The notes: generated by a model from the sequence alone, not told the origin. A stretch of DNA of 64,000 nt from Raffaelea ambrosiae (GCA_002778195.1 PCDI01000002.1:248001-312000); one strand, 5' to 3'; positions 46,402-58,106 are shown, counted from the first letter of the stretch. A program made the numbers and translations.

Positions 46402-47232
46402 GGGCGCCAGGAGAGCACATACGAAAAAATGGAAGCAGAAGAAAAGGAAAAAGTAAGAATAGAAGCCGGGGCCGGGACAGCTCAGGAACACGACAAAAGA
46501 AAGACACCGCCCCCAAAAAGCGTCAATCCAACACTAATCACACCATCCCGTATCATCGGCCTCGTTCTTGCCCTTGCTGTTATCTCGGGAGCACCCATGC
46601 TATCTTACACTAAGAGCCACTGCAGAAGCGAGCAGTACAAACAGGTGGCTTCCTGCTCGTACTAGTCAACTATGTACAGCTTCTCGTCCAGCTCTCCACT
46701 CGAGCTAAGCAGGGTATCAATCTGCCGTTCTGGTGGGTTTCGGCCTGTCTTGCCCCGGAAATAGGCGTGCCTCGATACTAGGTAAACGAGTCGGAGCAGT
46801 TGCTTTTTTGTAAAACGGTCCGCCGTTGGCAGATGCCGGCGGGCCAATGGCGCCGTTGGAAATACAAATCCGCCGTAAGCGCCAGCTACATAGTAGTTAA
46901 CTAGTAGCTAACTAGCTAGTTAGTTGGAGCTTTCTGGGTACCTGTTACTGCCAGGATCCACCAAAAAGCTCGCCACAGAAAGGCTGGTCTCAGAGCGCTC
47001 TGAAGCTTCAACGATTATATGATGCTGCAACAAACTAATAGCACTTAAACCCTGTGGTCCCTCAGTAACATCCATGCGTGAGACCCTCTGATAGCAGCAC
47101 ATGTCTCGAGATAATCTAGAAAAAACGCAAGGCCTAAAATCAAACTCCTAAAAAATCAACCCATCCCACCTTGTGCTTCCTCCGATATCGTCGATATTAT
47201 CAGGCTAGCCCGGCATTATGGTATCTTCTCCT

Positions 47233-47336
47233 CTCGTCTCCTCTCTTCTCCTCTCTTCCTCACCTCCTCACCTCATTACCTCATCACCTCATTACCTCAT
47301 CACCTCATCACCTCGCCATCTCATCACCTCCTCTCC
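47233..47336. repeat. CTCATCAC low-complexity block
   Basis: Variants of CTCATCAC and CTCATTAC and CTCTCCTC units; 62 bp from the stop of the minus-strand 2EXR gene, likely in its 3' UTR. Confidence 0.8.
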
Positions 47337-47398
47337 GTCTCTAGCCTCCTCTTTCTTGACTTCTCCACCTGCCCTTTCCGTCTTTCTTGTCCTTCCCC

Positions 47399-49735
47399 TC
47401 ACTCATCCGACTCTCCATCATCAAACTCGTCCTCTTCCTCGGCTTCGTCGTCATCTTCTTCGTCATCATCCTCCTCTGCAAAGTCTCCCTCATCTTCGCT
47501 GTCCTCGTCGTCTGCGTACAGATCCATCAAACCTCCGCGGTGTCTCATCTCTTCTTCCTCTTCGTCGTCGTCTTCCTCTTCTTCGTCCTCGTCATCCGAC
47601 GGGATCGGGTTCTTCAGCCGGTTCAGCTGCAGCCGTTCCGCTAGCGTCAGCGGTCGGCCCGTGTCGCCTTCTTCCGTGTGCGACGAGTCCGTGTCGTCGC
47701 TGTCATCCGCCACTCTCGCCGCTCCTCTCCTTCTGTTGGATGGCCCAGCAACGTCTTCCTCCTCCTCCTCCTCCTCCTCGCTCTCTTCCTTCTGCCGTTT
47801 CTCCGTCTCTCTGTTGTCCTCTTCCTCCTCGTCATCATCGTCGTCGTCGATGATCATCGTACGACGACGTCGCTTGGCTGCTGGCGCGTCGGTTGCGCTG
47901 TCCTCTCCTGCTGGGGCACCGCTCTCTTCTTCTTCATCGTCCTCGGAGTCCGATACAATGCGCCGCCTCTTGCCCCGTGGCCTCGGCTGTTCGGGCTCAG
48001 ACTCGGGGTCGGGTTCGGGGCTTGAAAAGTTGGCTACGGCCTCTGGACGTCTCCTGTGGCGGCGATCGTGTCCATGCCCATCGTATTCGTCTTCATCTTC
48101 CTCATCAGTCAGAGGTTGCACCAGCAAGTCATCCTCCTCATCCTCCTCCTCATCACTTGTATGGGGCTCTTCGATCTCGTCGTCGTCAATGCCCTCGCTC
48201 TCGTACTCGTTGTCTCGGGCAAGCATGTCAAAGCCTATGTCATCCTCATGCATCGGCCGCTCGTCCTGCACTGGTCTGCCATCGCTGTCGTTGGGCCATG
48301 ACCCGTCAGGCCCGCACATTTGTTTCAGGTCCCGGTAGGCCTCCCGCCCTTCATCCAGCTCGAAGCACAAGAACCGCACATGCTGCACGTCCCGATTCTT
48401 CAAGATGCTCATTTGGTTGATGACCGCCTCGTCACCGGGCTTGCTCCCGTCATCCTTGTTGCTGCTGTTGTTGTTGTCGTCGTCGTCGTTGCCGTTGGAT
48501 TTGTCGGGCCCTTTTCTAGTTTCGCCTTCCGTACTTTCCACCTTCTCACGAACGGTTTTCCCCTCCTGCTCCTCCTCCTTCCTTTTCTTTTCCTTCTTCG
48601 TCATGTCCTTCTCCTCCTCTGGCTCCTGCCAGCAATAGGTGAAGTTTACTGGTAACTTCCGCCCCATGCTGGTCCACTCGTACGTACGCACGTGGTACTC
48701 GTGGTGGTTATTGTCGCCCACCCACCTGTCCAGTCGCCTCACCGACCCGGGCTCCGCCACGTAGAGTCGCTCCAGGTTCGGAAACATGCCTGCGTACCAT
48801 TTGGTCGTCGGTTCGGTTCGTAGTTCGTTTGGTGTTTGATGCGAAGCCTCATCCGCGGACATCATCTCAAACACGTTGTGTCCAAACACCCGGTCCAGAT
48901 ACACGCCTGGCGGCCGTGACCGCGGCTCCCAATCCTTAATAGCCAGGTGCCGCACGTGCGCGTACAGATCCGACAATGGGTGAGTGTGGAAACTCCCACG
49001 CTCCTCCACAATGTGCACAATATCACGCTTCGCATCGAAGCGCGCTATTGTATTCTTGTCGTACTGGCTGCTGCCCACGTTGAGCTCGTCGGGGACGCGC
49101 TTTAGGGCCAGGGCGCGCGATTCGCGGTGCACGGAAAGCAGCCGGCGCATACGTCGCATCTGGGGTCGCATCATCGGCATGGCTACCAGCCGGCCGTCAT
49201 CATTGAGGCTAACCTGCAACACGCATCGCGGCGTCTTCAGGTCAGGGCAGAATATCTCCCAGATCTTGAACCGCAGTTCAGCCGGCAACTGCATGAACTT
49301 GGGGAACGTGGCCGGGACCGGAATCTGGGGCAGGTTGAGTGATTTGATAAGCTCGTCGACCTCTTCTTTCGTCTTTATCTGCCGTCTTGCTTTATTCAGT
49401 CCATTATTAAGCCACTCGTCCTCGTCCTCGTCCTCCTCGTCGCTGGAGCTGGCGTCTGTCAAGCTCATAGCTTCGCCATCCGTCTCGCTGGCCATCAGAT
49501 CGAACAGCTCATCGGGCGCTGCGTAAAGCCCGAACCTTTCTATGTCATTGTCTTCGTCGTCTTCATCGTCTGTCGGATTGGAAGAGTGCGCATGGCGCCG
49601 GAAGTGGTTATCGCCGTGTTCGTCGCGTTCGCCGTGTTCGCTGTTCCCATGGTCACTCTCGGTGTCGATAGGAGCAGGCCCTGGCCCGTCTTCCCTGGGA
49701 TTGGGCACAGTGTTGAAGTCGAAATCGTCCGCCAT
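47399..49735 (-). CDS. 2EXR-domain protein, paralogue 2, with acidic tail
   Basis: Single exon, 778 residues, from ATG 49735. The 2EXR block is ATFPKFMQLPAELRFKIWEIF (about residue 140), followed by SVHRESRALAL and a YDKNTIARFDAKRDIVHI stretch. The C-terminal third is long, acidic and disordered: repeated EEDEEDD and DDDDDDEEEE runs, with a KRRRI cluster that could be a nuclear localisation signal. Nothing catalytic is visible. Length is well above the usual 2EXR protein (300-500 residues) because of the tails. The acidic runs are encoded by GAN repeats that could expand by slippage. A second family member lies at 33.1-34.4 kb. Confidence 0.9.
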   Translation of the reverse strand: MADDFDFNTVPNPREDGPGPAPIDTESDHGNSEHGERDEHGDNHFRRHAHSSNPTDDEDDEDNDIERFGLYAAPDELFDLMASETDGEAMSLTDASSSDEEDEDEDEWLNNGLNKARRQIKTKEEVDELIKSLNLPQIPVPATFPKFMQLPAELRFKIWEIFCPDLKTPRCVLQVSLNDDGRLVAMPMMRPQMRRMRRLLSVHRESRALALKRVPDELNVGSSQYDKNTIARFDAKRDIVHIVEERGSFHTHPLSDLYAHVRHLAIKDWEPRSRPPGVYLDRVFGHNVFEMMSADEASHQTPNELRTEPTTKWYAGMFPNLERLYVAEPGSVRRLDRWVGDNNHHEYHVRTYEWTSMGRKLPVNFTYCWQEPEEEKDMTKKEKKRKEEEQEGKTVREKVESTEGETRKGPDKSNGNDDDDNNNSSNKDDGSKPGDEAVINQMSILKNRDVQHVRFLCFELDEGREAYRDLKQMCGPDGSWPNDSDGRPVQDERPMHEDDIGFDMLARDNEYESEGIDDDEIEEPHTSDEEEDEEDDLLVQPLTDEEDEDEYDGHGHDRRHRRRPEAVANFSSPEPDPESEPEQPRPRGKRRRIVSDSEDDEEEESGAPAGEDSATDAPAAKRRRRTMIIDDDDDDEEEEDNRETEKRQKEESEEEEEEEEDVAGPSNRRRGAARVADDSDDTDSSHTEEGDTGRPLTLAERLQLNRLKNPIPSDDEDEEEEDDDEEEEEMRHRGGLMDLYADDEDSEDEGDFAEEDDDEEDDDEAEEEDEFDDGESDE

Positions 49736-50439
49736 CTTTTCAGAGATGGCCCGGCACGTTGTTCGTTGGTCTGTTGGAATAGTTGTTTCCTTTCTCCCTC
49801 TGTTATTGATGCCGTTATGAGGTTCTTTTCACCTTGTCGAGGCAGCGAAATGCGGCAGGTATGACCGACCAGTAGTTATCCCCCACACTCCCAGTTTTCG
49901 GGCGTGCTGACCAACCGTCCTAAAACGCGTACCTGCCTTATCGGCGCACCCACCAATTAAACTGATATAAGCCACCTCTAGTTATGCGCCACACGTTCAA
50001 TGGCAACCACGCTCCTCTTCCTCCTCCTTCTTGTGTTTGACACAGACGCTGATTCCAGAACTTACCCATTATGTCATTGTCTGATGGCTAGTCGGCACGG
50101 GTTTAGCCTCTCGTTCCAATTTCATCTTCTCCCCTTTTCCGAGATCACAACCGGGTGAATGTCCACCACGAGAGCAAATTAAGGGCCCACTGGCTAATAC
50201 CGGATGACATCTTCGATTTGTTCAACGGCTGTGATGTTCCCAGCATGCCAATTTTCCAAAACGATATGCCGGCCTGGAGATCTCGTTTTGGGGCCTTCTC
50301 TTGTCTCCTTGGGCAGAAGGTGTAGAGGAACGTGTATATAGAAGAGCTCGCTGTGTCCCCCATCTGTGCATCTCGTAGAAATATCATTGCCACCTGTTCT
50401 TCAGCCTCACTTCAGCATCTCTGCGAATTCGTTATCACC
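49736..50439. other. Divergent intergenic region, 0.7 kb
   Basis: Between the 2EXR gene (minus) and the secreted DUF8021-like gene (plus). A TATATA is at 50335-50340. No gene seen. Confidence 0.5.
50335..50340 (+). promoter_or_regulatory. TATA box of the DUF8021-like gene
   Basis: TATATA in GTGTATATAGAAGAG, 100 bp upstream of the ATG at 50440. Confidence 0.55.
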
Positions 50440-51360
50440 ATGGTCTCTTCACCTATTATTCTGGCTTCTGTGGTTAGTCTGACCGTCTCCGCCGTGTCAG
50501 CTTATACTCTGGCATCCAACTGCACGCGTGAGTTTCTGGCCAACGCCGCCGAGGCCTACGTCCAGGCCCAAATTCACGGCTCGCCGTCCCTGTTTTCTTC
50601 CCTCTTTGCCCCCAACGCAACATATGCCGAGAATGACAATGTTCTTGACATCCGCAACAGCACTCTATCCATTGCCATCAAGATCGACCGTACCCACCGT
50701 TACTACGACACCACCCAGTGCGGTGCCCTGGTCGAGGTGATCGCCGCCAGCCCGAATGCGACCGCCTCCAATACGCCGTACTTGATTCATACACGCTTCT
50801 TGTTTGGGAAAGGTCCTCTTCCCAAGGGGCTCACTATCGCCGAGTCCGTCGTTACCAAGCCCGGTGACTGGGCCTTCAATGCTACCGGTTACCTCCATTA
50901 TGATGGAATCGAGCAATGGCCGCCTATCCCGGCCAACCAGACCGACACTCGTGCTGCCATACAGGCTGCCGGTGATGCCTACTTTAACCGCTTCGACAAC
51001 GTCAGCGTCGTCATTCCCATGGCGGATGCTTGCGCTCGGCTGGAAGGCGGGTCTTACACCGCGCGCGGCAACCTTTCCGCCAACACCTGTGAGGGCTACC
51101 CGAGCACCATCAAAGTGACCAACCGCAGGTACATTATCGACGAAAAGTACGGAGTGGTAGACATTTTCGAAGGCTTCCCGGAACTGGACCGGGCAGAACC
51201 GCAGGTGGCCGTCCCGGACAGCCATCTGTTCCGTGTCGAGCGCGGCCGTATCCGGTACATCCACACGGTGTCGCACTGCCTACACTACAACTGCGGGCTG
51301 AACACGACAACCTTTGGCCGGCGGGACGGCCGAACTCTGTTGGTAAACGGTAGATTTTGA
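50440..51360 (+). CDS. Secreted DUF8021-like protein
   Basis: Single exon of 306 residues. MVSSPIILASVVSLTVSAVSA is a signal peptide with predicted cleavage before YTLASNC. The mature protein has six Cys, probably three disulfides, and nine N-glycosylation sequons (e.g. NCT, NAT, NST, NQT, NVS, NLS, NTT), in line with a secreted glycoprotein. The pattern CTREFLANAAEAYVQAQIHG...LF, YAENDNVLDIRN and HRYYDTTQCGALVEV resembles the DUF8021 domain found in secreted fungal proteins, with a SnoaL-like feel, but that comparison is from memory and unconfirmed. No catalytic residues can be named. The start at 50440 is preferred over an upstream in-frame ATG at 50332, because only this gives a signal peptide. 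Convergent with the DOMON-b561 gene, 308 bp apart. Confidence 0.75.
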   Translation: MVSSPIILASVVSLTVSAVSAYTLASNCTREFLANAAEAYVQAQIHGSPSLFSSLFAPNATYAENDNVLDIRNSTLSIAIKIDRTHRYYDTTQCGALVEVIAASPNATASNTPYLIHTRFLFGKGPLPKGLTIAESVVTKPGDWAFNATGYLHYDGIEQWPPIPANQTDTRAAIQAAGDAYFNRFDNVSVVIPMADACARLEGGSYTARGNLSANTCEGYPSTIKVTNRRYIIDEKYGVVDIFEGFPELDRAEPQVAVPDSHLFRVERGRIRYIHTVSHCLHYNCGLNTTTFGRRDGRTLLVNGRF

Positions 51361-51668
51361 ATAATGAAAAACATATGGCATCAGAGGAACGAATCTGGAG
51401 TGGGATCTCCAAAAAGCGAGGGTCAAATATCAAGTTTGTTGTTTGGACTGTATGAAATGATGATTTCCAAAACTGCGAAGTGCCCTGCTCAAGAAATAGT
51501 TACCCTGAAACAAGATCCTGATGAAGAAAACCATACATCTTTGGCGTGTGACAGACCAGAACCCTGTCAGACCTGGAAAACCCCATGTTTTTTCTCCGTA
51601 GTCGGTCGTCCTCCGTTATTGCCCAATGCTGTAAGTCGCGTGGATTACATTCTTAGCATGGAATGTTT
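51361..51668. other. Convergent intergenic, 308 bp
   Basis: Only 3' UTR-like sequence between two convergent stops. Confidence 0.5.
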
Positions 51669-53154
51669 TCAAGTCTCGTGTATGTGAGAGTTTTCATGCA
51701 TTTGAGAGGTGTCACGCGTATGAGCTTCTGCTGGGACCATAGTCGGCTCCGAGTCGCCCGAAGATGTCTTGCGTGAAGCGAAACTGCGACGGGCATCGGC
51801 CGCCCTACTGCGAACCCCTTGCTTCCCGCCACGCTTGCGACCTCTGCCGATGCACCAGATACATGCCAGTGCCGAAATGACACCCAGGAAGCAAGCGCCT
51901 GCCAGAACAGAGTATGCGACGGTGAGGCCTCTCGATGCCTGGGCCAACTGGAGTCCACTGGGATAGAGTCAGCAAGAAGTGTCAGGCTGTACAAAGTGAG
52001 CCGAAAAATAACCAGAGCCACTCACACTCCTGCATTGATCAAAAGGAGAATCCAGAGAACGCGCACTCCCCACATATGGACGACATGGACGGGGCCACGA
52101 GCATTCGGCAGATCGTTGCTGCGTGAATTCAGCATCCGGGCCGCATGCAGCGCCAGGCCCAGTCCCAGCAGCATCACGCCGAGGAAAAAGACGATGAACC
52201 CAACGATCTGATGCGACGTGTTGTAGTGCTGCGTAGACACATACTGCCGGCTGATGCTGACCCCCAGGCCCAGGCCGCCGGCCAGCAGGAACAGGTACAA
52301 GAGCGACACGACCACGTGCAGCGCGCCCAGCCGGCTCGTTGCCGACAGCACCACGTCCATGGGCGCTAGCACGAGACCGGCCACGGCCATGAGTGACCCA
52401 TGGTCCACGCCGATGTGGTCATAGTTGGCCTCCCCAACAATGGCGCCGACCAGCTGGGTACCCGTATTTAGTCCGTTGTTGATGCTGGTGAGCACACCCG
52501 TGCCGCCATAGCCCGTGGCCTGCGCCGTGTTTAGATAGAAGCGGCCGTAGACAGAGTGACGTTTGAGCATCGTCTTAGGATCGTTGGTGGCCAGCCGCGT
52601 GTTGTGTGGTCCCAGTGCGTACAGCATGGGCTGCTGCTGTGTGTTGCTGTTGAGGTAGCCGCCGGGCCATGACCGACAATTGATGCAGGTGCCGCTGGCC
52701 ACCAAGTAGTTGCCGTACGACGTCGAGTTTCCGTTGAGGTATATGCCAAACCCCGAGTTGTACTTGGGCTCCCAGTTTCCGGAGCCCACACGAGGACTCA
52801 CAACCACGCCTGGTCTGTTAGTACGCGTAATGGCCAAGCTCAGACAGTATCACACGTGCACGTACGACGTCCGTCGGCGCCTGGGTAAGCTATCAGCATC
52901 AGCGAGTTGGCCATCTGGCTCCCAAAGCCAATGCCCACCCATGAGTAGTACAGCGGGGCAGTGACGTAAAAGTTGATGTCGTTGGAGTTGGGTGGTAGAT
53001 TGATGGCAATGGTGATGCCTGTCTGTGGGATATGGAGGTTGGAGACCGCGGCCGAGGCCATGGAGGCTGCCATGCGTGTTAGTGATGGTGTTGACCAAGA
53101 CCTGTTGACAAAGAACTACTTACCCATCAGCTGGATGAACAGTAGCTGTATCAT
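51669..53154 (-). CDS. DOMON (CDH-cytochrome-like) plus cytochrome b561 membrane protein
   Basis: Minus-strand exons 53154-53124, 53066-52866, 52809-52026 and 51957-51669 give 434 residues. The signal peptide is split by the first intron (MIQLLFIQLM / ASMASAA). Residues about 20-200 are a DOMON/CDH-type heme domain (INFYVTAPLYYSWVGIGFGSQM, MLIAYPGADGR, VVVSPRVGSGN and PGGYLN). Then a cytochrome b561 domain with five helices carries His in VDHGSLM, GALHVV, TSHQIVGF and VHVVHMWG. It is a putative transmembrane electron-transfer protein, joining an extracellular heme domain to the membrane b561 core. The tail is basic, cytosolic and Ser/Arg-rich. Intron 2 is taken with a GTACGT donor and the downstream CAG of ACCAG; an alternative acceptor adds Thr-Pro-Gly. 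The GTGAGT donor of the last intron fixes the reading frame. Confidence 0.9.
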
Positions 53155-54741
53155 TGTTGTAGTTGTAACACAACAACAGACACTGGAGTCAAGTGCGTGG
53201 GTCTAGAACTTGGTCGTGCTAGTAAATCAAAAGTCAAAAATGTCTCTATCAGCAAGCCATGGCCGCTTTCTTTCCTGGACATCCTGTCCTTCCTCTTGGC
53301 GGAGGCAAGTCTGCCGTTTTATGTATTTTTCTCCTTGCTGAATTCAGGGAGGGGAAAGGTCACAAAGGACCTTGTGCGATTGCAACCTCGACTGGCCATC
53401 CTTGCCATTTACTTTTGTTCCCTCCGCTGTGAAGTTGACGGACCTCATGTCGAATGATGAAGCTGTAGTTCCGGTGTTCATCCACCTAAATTCCGTAGCC
53501 ATGCTCAGAATGGAAGCACTGCTATTGGCCATCCAGGGTTCTTAATAGACTCCTAGTAAATGCGTATAAAGCTTCGTTCTTCCTTTCCGTGTCCAAGTCA
53601 CCTATCCCATCTAGGGGAATTGAAATACCCCGATCTACCCTTATTAAAGAGAACGTTGTGATATAACGAAGTCCTTCCGTCCCAAAAGACTGGAAATCGG
53701 TGATGCCAAGGCTAGATGGTTCGCGGACAACCGTACATATCCCCATTGGTGACGGGTCATTTGGGAGGGACAGCCTAAACGAGCGGTTGGCAATATCGAG
53801 GGGGGGATGCAAGCATTTGGACTCTCGGTCCGTGTGGTTAAGATGTGCACACTCGTCACTAACTGATGAATTCAAACATTATTGTTGTGAATCAGGCACC
53901 CGTATCACGGAGTCAATGGTGAAAACACACCGAGAAACAAAAAGCGGCGACGGAAACAAAGGGGAGAATGGAAACAGAGGCTGGCGTTCTTGAGCTACAT
54001 GAGTACCAAACAGGCAAATCGGCACCTGGGCAAATGCCATAGAAGTGCATTTAAGACGTTATGCATGACACGGTTGAGGGCTCGATCATCGAGCCAATGT
54101 GCCGTGCTCTAAGTTAATAGCATCGGAAGAACGCAGTTCTTCTCCAGTTTTCGGCAGACGAAAATAGAGGAGGCTGTTCACATGACTGACGTCTGATCAA
54201 GCCTCCCAACCACCCTCCTCCAGAAAGCCCATCACGGTGTCCCCGTCGTGAACATGGTAACCTCGAGTTGCGTGTTTCAAGTTGAAAGGCCGTGATGTCT
54301 GCTTATGTGGCGTTCATAGTGGCATCCGAATGTGGCGGACATCTCTGTTCTCCTTGTTTCCTACGGAGGAAGGAATTAGATTATTAACATTTCCCTGATA
54401 AAGGAAGGAACCACAAGCCGATATCCAGGCTTGGGAGGGTGAAGATGTCTGACGTCAGGCGGATGTACTCTGCATACAAATTAGTATGCGAAGTACATTG
54501 TATAAAGCCCCGCTTTTATCTCGAGCTTCGTTTGTGGCTTCAACCCCGTCTTCGCTACGCAAAACAGCCTTCACAAGACGACGACATGCGCAGCTGGGGA
54601 GGCAGGACGGCGACGCCAATAATTGAAACACGAAACATAGACGTCTAGAGCACAGGAGTCAGGAGCAAACCACTCTTTCCAGGTCCGCGCGACAGCTGTC
54701 GCTCTCTTCTGCCCCTCCTCTCCTCATCCTCTCCAGTCAGG
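53155..54741. other. Intergenic region, 1.6 kb
   Basis: Upstream of the DOMON-b561 gene (minus) and of MED18 (plus). A 117-codon minus-strand frame at 53522-53875 and an adjacent 62-codon frame at 53344-53532 read rather protein-like, but I cannot assign a family or a splice that joins them; they may be a short hypothetical gene or a relic. Confidence 0.4.
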
Positions 54742-55712
54742 ATGCACGAAATCTTCCTCACCGCTGTCGTGCCCGACGCCGACATCGAGCGTGCCAAGGC
54801 TCTGCTCCAGGGCTTAACTGGGATGACTGCTTATGCATCCCTTCAGCGCATTCTTTACTTTGCCGGCGCACCACAGCCTCGCGGCCTCGCAGTCAAACGC
54901 CAGATCCCCACGCCGATGCTGCCCCAGCAGGGCCGTCTCTGGAGCGAGCTGCATCAACAGCTGAGTCGCCAGTCGTTTGTCTTGCAGGCGCGGTATCCGA
55001 TGCAACCGAGCGACTTTGGCCGGCCGCTCGTCCTTCCGAACGACGCGGGCGGCGCCTCACCAGCCAACCCGTTCACCTACTTCAAGAGCACACCCGGGAC
55101 GCTGAGGTGGACCGACATCCCGGACCCGACGCCGGGCGGTGCCGGTCAGACCGGCGGCAACCGTCTTGTGATGCAGCGCAAAAAGATTGACATTGCCGAC
55201 ACGCGCAACATCCCGGCCGTTCTCCTGGACAACGGCCACAAGTGGGTGTTCCTTCTCTTTGCTTGGTTTCGCTCGCTTCGCTCGGTTGTGCTCATCGGAA
55301 CATCGACTTACTTTTCCCCCTTAGATTCAAATCTGAACTCATCGAAGAATCCTTTGTCTTCTTCACCAACAACACCGAGTATGCTCTCGTCCGCTACCAC
55401 AAACTCCCCGTCAACGGGGAGGCCGTTCCCATGCCCGTCCCGCTGGCTGGCCTCCCTCCCTGGGACGACGTCGTGCGTCCGACGGCCACGCTCGACCCGG
55501 CCGGCCAGTGGCTGCTGTTTGTGCGGCGGTATGTGCTGGACGACACGTCGCCCGAGAAGATGAACAAGGCGGTCGAAGAGCTGGAGGCGGTGCGCACGCA
55601 ACTAGCCGGTGTGTTCGTTTTCCGACCAGTTGACCGACGGGCACACGACACGCGCATTGAGCGGCCGATCAACAACATGCCAGCGCCGCTTCCTCAGAAA
55701 GTGCGGGCATAG
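54742..55712 (+). CDS. MED18: Mediator complex subunit 18
   Basis: Exons 54742-55241 and 55325-55712 (GTGGGT...TAG, phase 2) give 295 residues. The start MHEIFLTAVVPDADIERAKAL, the internal CysLess FTYFKSTPGTLRWTDIPDP block, then RNIPAVLLDNGHKFKSELIEESF and YVLDDTSPEKMNKAVEELEAV match Med18 of the Mediator head module, which forms the Med8-Med18-Med20 submodule and helps RNA polymerase II initiate and terminate transcription. No regulatory DNA-binding motif is expected. Gln/Pro-rich loops (PTPMLPQQG) are common in fungal members. The start is the only ATG giving the conserved HEIFLTA. Confidence 0.92.
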
Positions 55713-57287
55713 GATGAGAAGAAGGCGAAGAGCTCTAGGGAACTGAGAACTGAGAGCTGGGTTGCTTCTGAGCTGCTTTCATTTGAACCCTTTGCCGAGC
55801 ACGTTGAGATGTATTGGCGCATTTGCAATGTGGCTACATGGTATGGGATATCCAATGTGGCCAAAAGGAACACAACAAGAAGATAGATTGATGAAGGGCA
55901 TACGAGAATTCGAGACATAGCATCTACTGCCGATATTGATTCCTGGTTTGCCATTTATCTTGACATGTCAGAACGAGAAGGCTTCTGACTGGTTTCAACA
56001 TCACCACAATCGTCCAACACTCCGAGAAACAACTGTTCCGGTATGTACTTGCTACGATATTCTTCGTTGGGTAATTTGGGCAGTTTAAAAGGGACTTGAA
56101 AGGGTGCTTTACTCGTAGATGTCGTGATGCTATTTCCATAGTCAGTCGCGCTTCTTGAAATCTGTTGCTATCCTCGAAAGTGTTAACAACTAAGACCCGG
56201 ATATGTTATAAGAATGCTTAGGATCGTTCATGTCTTCGTTGATGTATACCTGACGTATTCCTGCATGTCTCTGGCTTCCTGTCCAAACAATTCCCAAGCA
56301 CCCGAACCAATACCATCTGCAGGTTATGGCAACACTAGTTAGCAGTAGCATATTGCTCCGCTGGCATGGTCCTTGTCATCCACCGACGACGTTTCCCACC
56401 TCTCCAAGCTTCGTCTATTCCTGCTTCTCGCAAGCGTCCTGTAACGCTGAACAAACAAGCCCCTCATGGACACAGATACCTTTGCTTAGACATATCGACA
56501 CAAGACGCTATTCAGCGTCTAATTTCTCCTAGAGGTTACGATAATGCCCTCATGACTACTGGCGATATCCTTGTCGCTCATATGAAAGTGTCGTTCCCTG
56601 CAAGATTCATCTTGAATGCTTCCCACCTGGAATTTAGTCACCGGCAGTTGTCTTCATCTGGCATAATCTTGCATGACCAAGGGGTGAACGAGAACAGGAC
56701 CACCTCACATGCAGCTTACTTACTGATTTTCATTCCTCCCAACCCACATCAGGCAAAGATTGCGCCCCATCCAGTCTGCAGACGAAGATCTTCCAAAACA
56801 GGTTCAAGAAAAATGGCCCCCAAAGTGATCATTTTCCCCCCTCTTGCTTTGAGGTGTGATGGCGAATCGATGACGACCCCCCCACGAACCGACGAACGAA
56901 CACATCTTGGCCGCAGATACGGCCACGGCGAGTGCCGGGCACGGGAGCCAGGGGAAAGGAGACCAGAGACATGGTCATCATGGTGGGCCGAACAGACTTC
57001 CGGACAAAGCAAGATGCAGCTATCTGTATTCGGACTGGCAGGGACGAGGCCAAAGCGGTCCTTGCGGTTCTTCGTCTTCTTCTTTTTTTTTTTTTATTGC
57101 TTGCTACGTGTCTTGGTCTCGGTCTCTTCAGCCACTCCGAGCTATGATGTTTGCTTTGCCTCAATCTCGCATGGCTGTGCAGCTTGGCCTCCTTGCAGAA
57201 AAGCTTGGAGAGGAGGGCCGTTCCCCCCCCCCGTGCATATGCAGTGCGAGGGTGAGCTTTTCTCAATTCTTCCCACGCAGAGGAGAA

Positions 57288-57320
57288 GCGAGCTAGCGAG
57301 CTAGCAAGCTAGCAAAGCTA
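57288..57320. repeat. GAGCTAGC / AAGCTAGC tandem repeat
   Basis: About four AGCTAGC-containing units (GCGAGCTA, GCAAGCTA) in tandem. Confidence 0.85.
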
Positions 57321-58104
57321 AGAATGACGCTTCCATGCTTTGACACATACCGGGCACCTCGTTGTGCGAGCACGTTGCCCGACGTCCGAGTCCTTTCATG
57401 GCATGTCATCGTCAGCAGTGAAAACCGAGCAGCGACGCTGGGGCGCCAGCTTTGGAGCCAGGCGAAAACCAAAGCAGCCTCGCTGAAGAGCTCGAAATGG
57501 TGTTAGTTTGTAACTTTTTCCCATCGATGTTGCACCAGGACTGGATTGCTCAGTGGGAAAGTACCGGTGGATGTTTTCCTCTCTAGCCCTGTGGGACCCT
57601 TAAAAAATAGCTGGCTGACCGTTCGAACTAGCCCTAAGAGAAGTTACATAGTTCTTCACTAGATGAGCAGCGCAAGAGGAAAGCAGGAGAAACCCCCCCC
57701 CTCCAGACGACTGACAACAAAAGCAAATAAAAAGCATGTGATCCCGAAGAGCGCCCGTTGCTATCTAGAAACGATCACGATCGTGTACAAACTAAACAAA
57801 GGGGGGGAAGTGCCCGACGGCAAATTCTAAATCAAGAGGACATTTCTCTTGACTACTATGCAATGCAGACCTTCTTCCTAGGCCATCGATTGGACAGACC
57901 AAAGAAGAAGAAGAAGAAAACATACACAGAGTGTTATGCTCTCGGTGAGCAGTACGAGGCCTAGGTGAAGGTATGCCTGCCAAGGTCTCACCTTGTTTAT
58001 TTCTTTTTCTTAGACAGATCGTCCTTGGCCAGGCGAGTCAAGTTGCTTTAATGTTTGTTTAATGAATGGCGTGTAACTAGAAGAAGGGTCTGGCCAGCTA
58101 ACAG

Positions 58105-58106
58105 CG

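Larger units (their letters stand above)
46194..47398. other. Intergenic region, 1.2 kb
   Basis: Includes TATATA (46330-46335) of the Cyb2-like gene, an AGAGGATC repeat (46367-46401), one TACATAGTA word (46887-46895), a 16-bp perfect palindrome (46908-46923) and a CTCATCAC low-complexity block (47233-47336). No gene is supported. Confidence 0.5.

Noticed and set aside
56366..57304. 312-codon plus-strand open frame
   Set aside because: Contains poly-Phe from a T-run, no domain or signal, no splice support and poor codon character; a by-product of a gap in stop codons.
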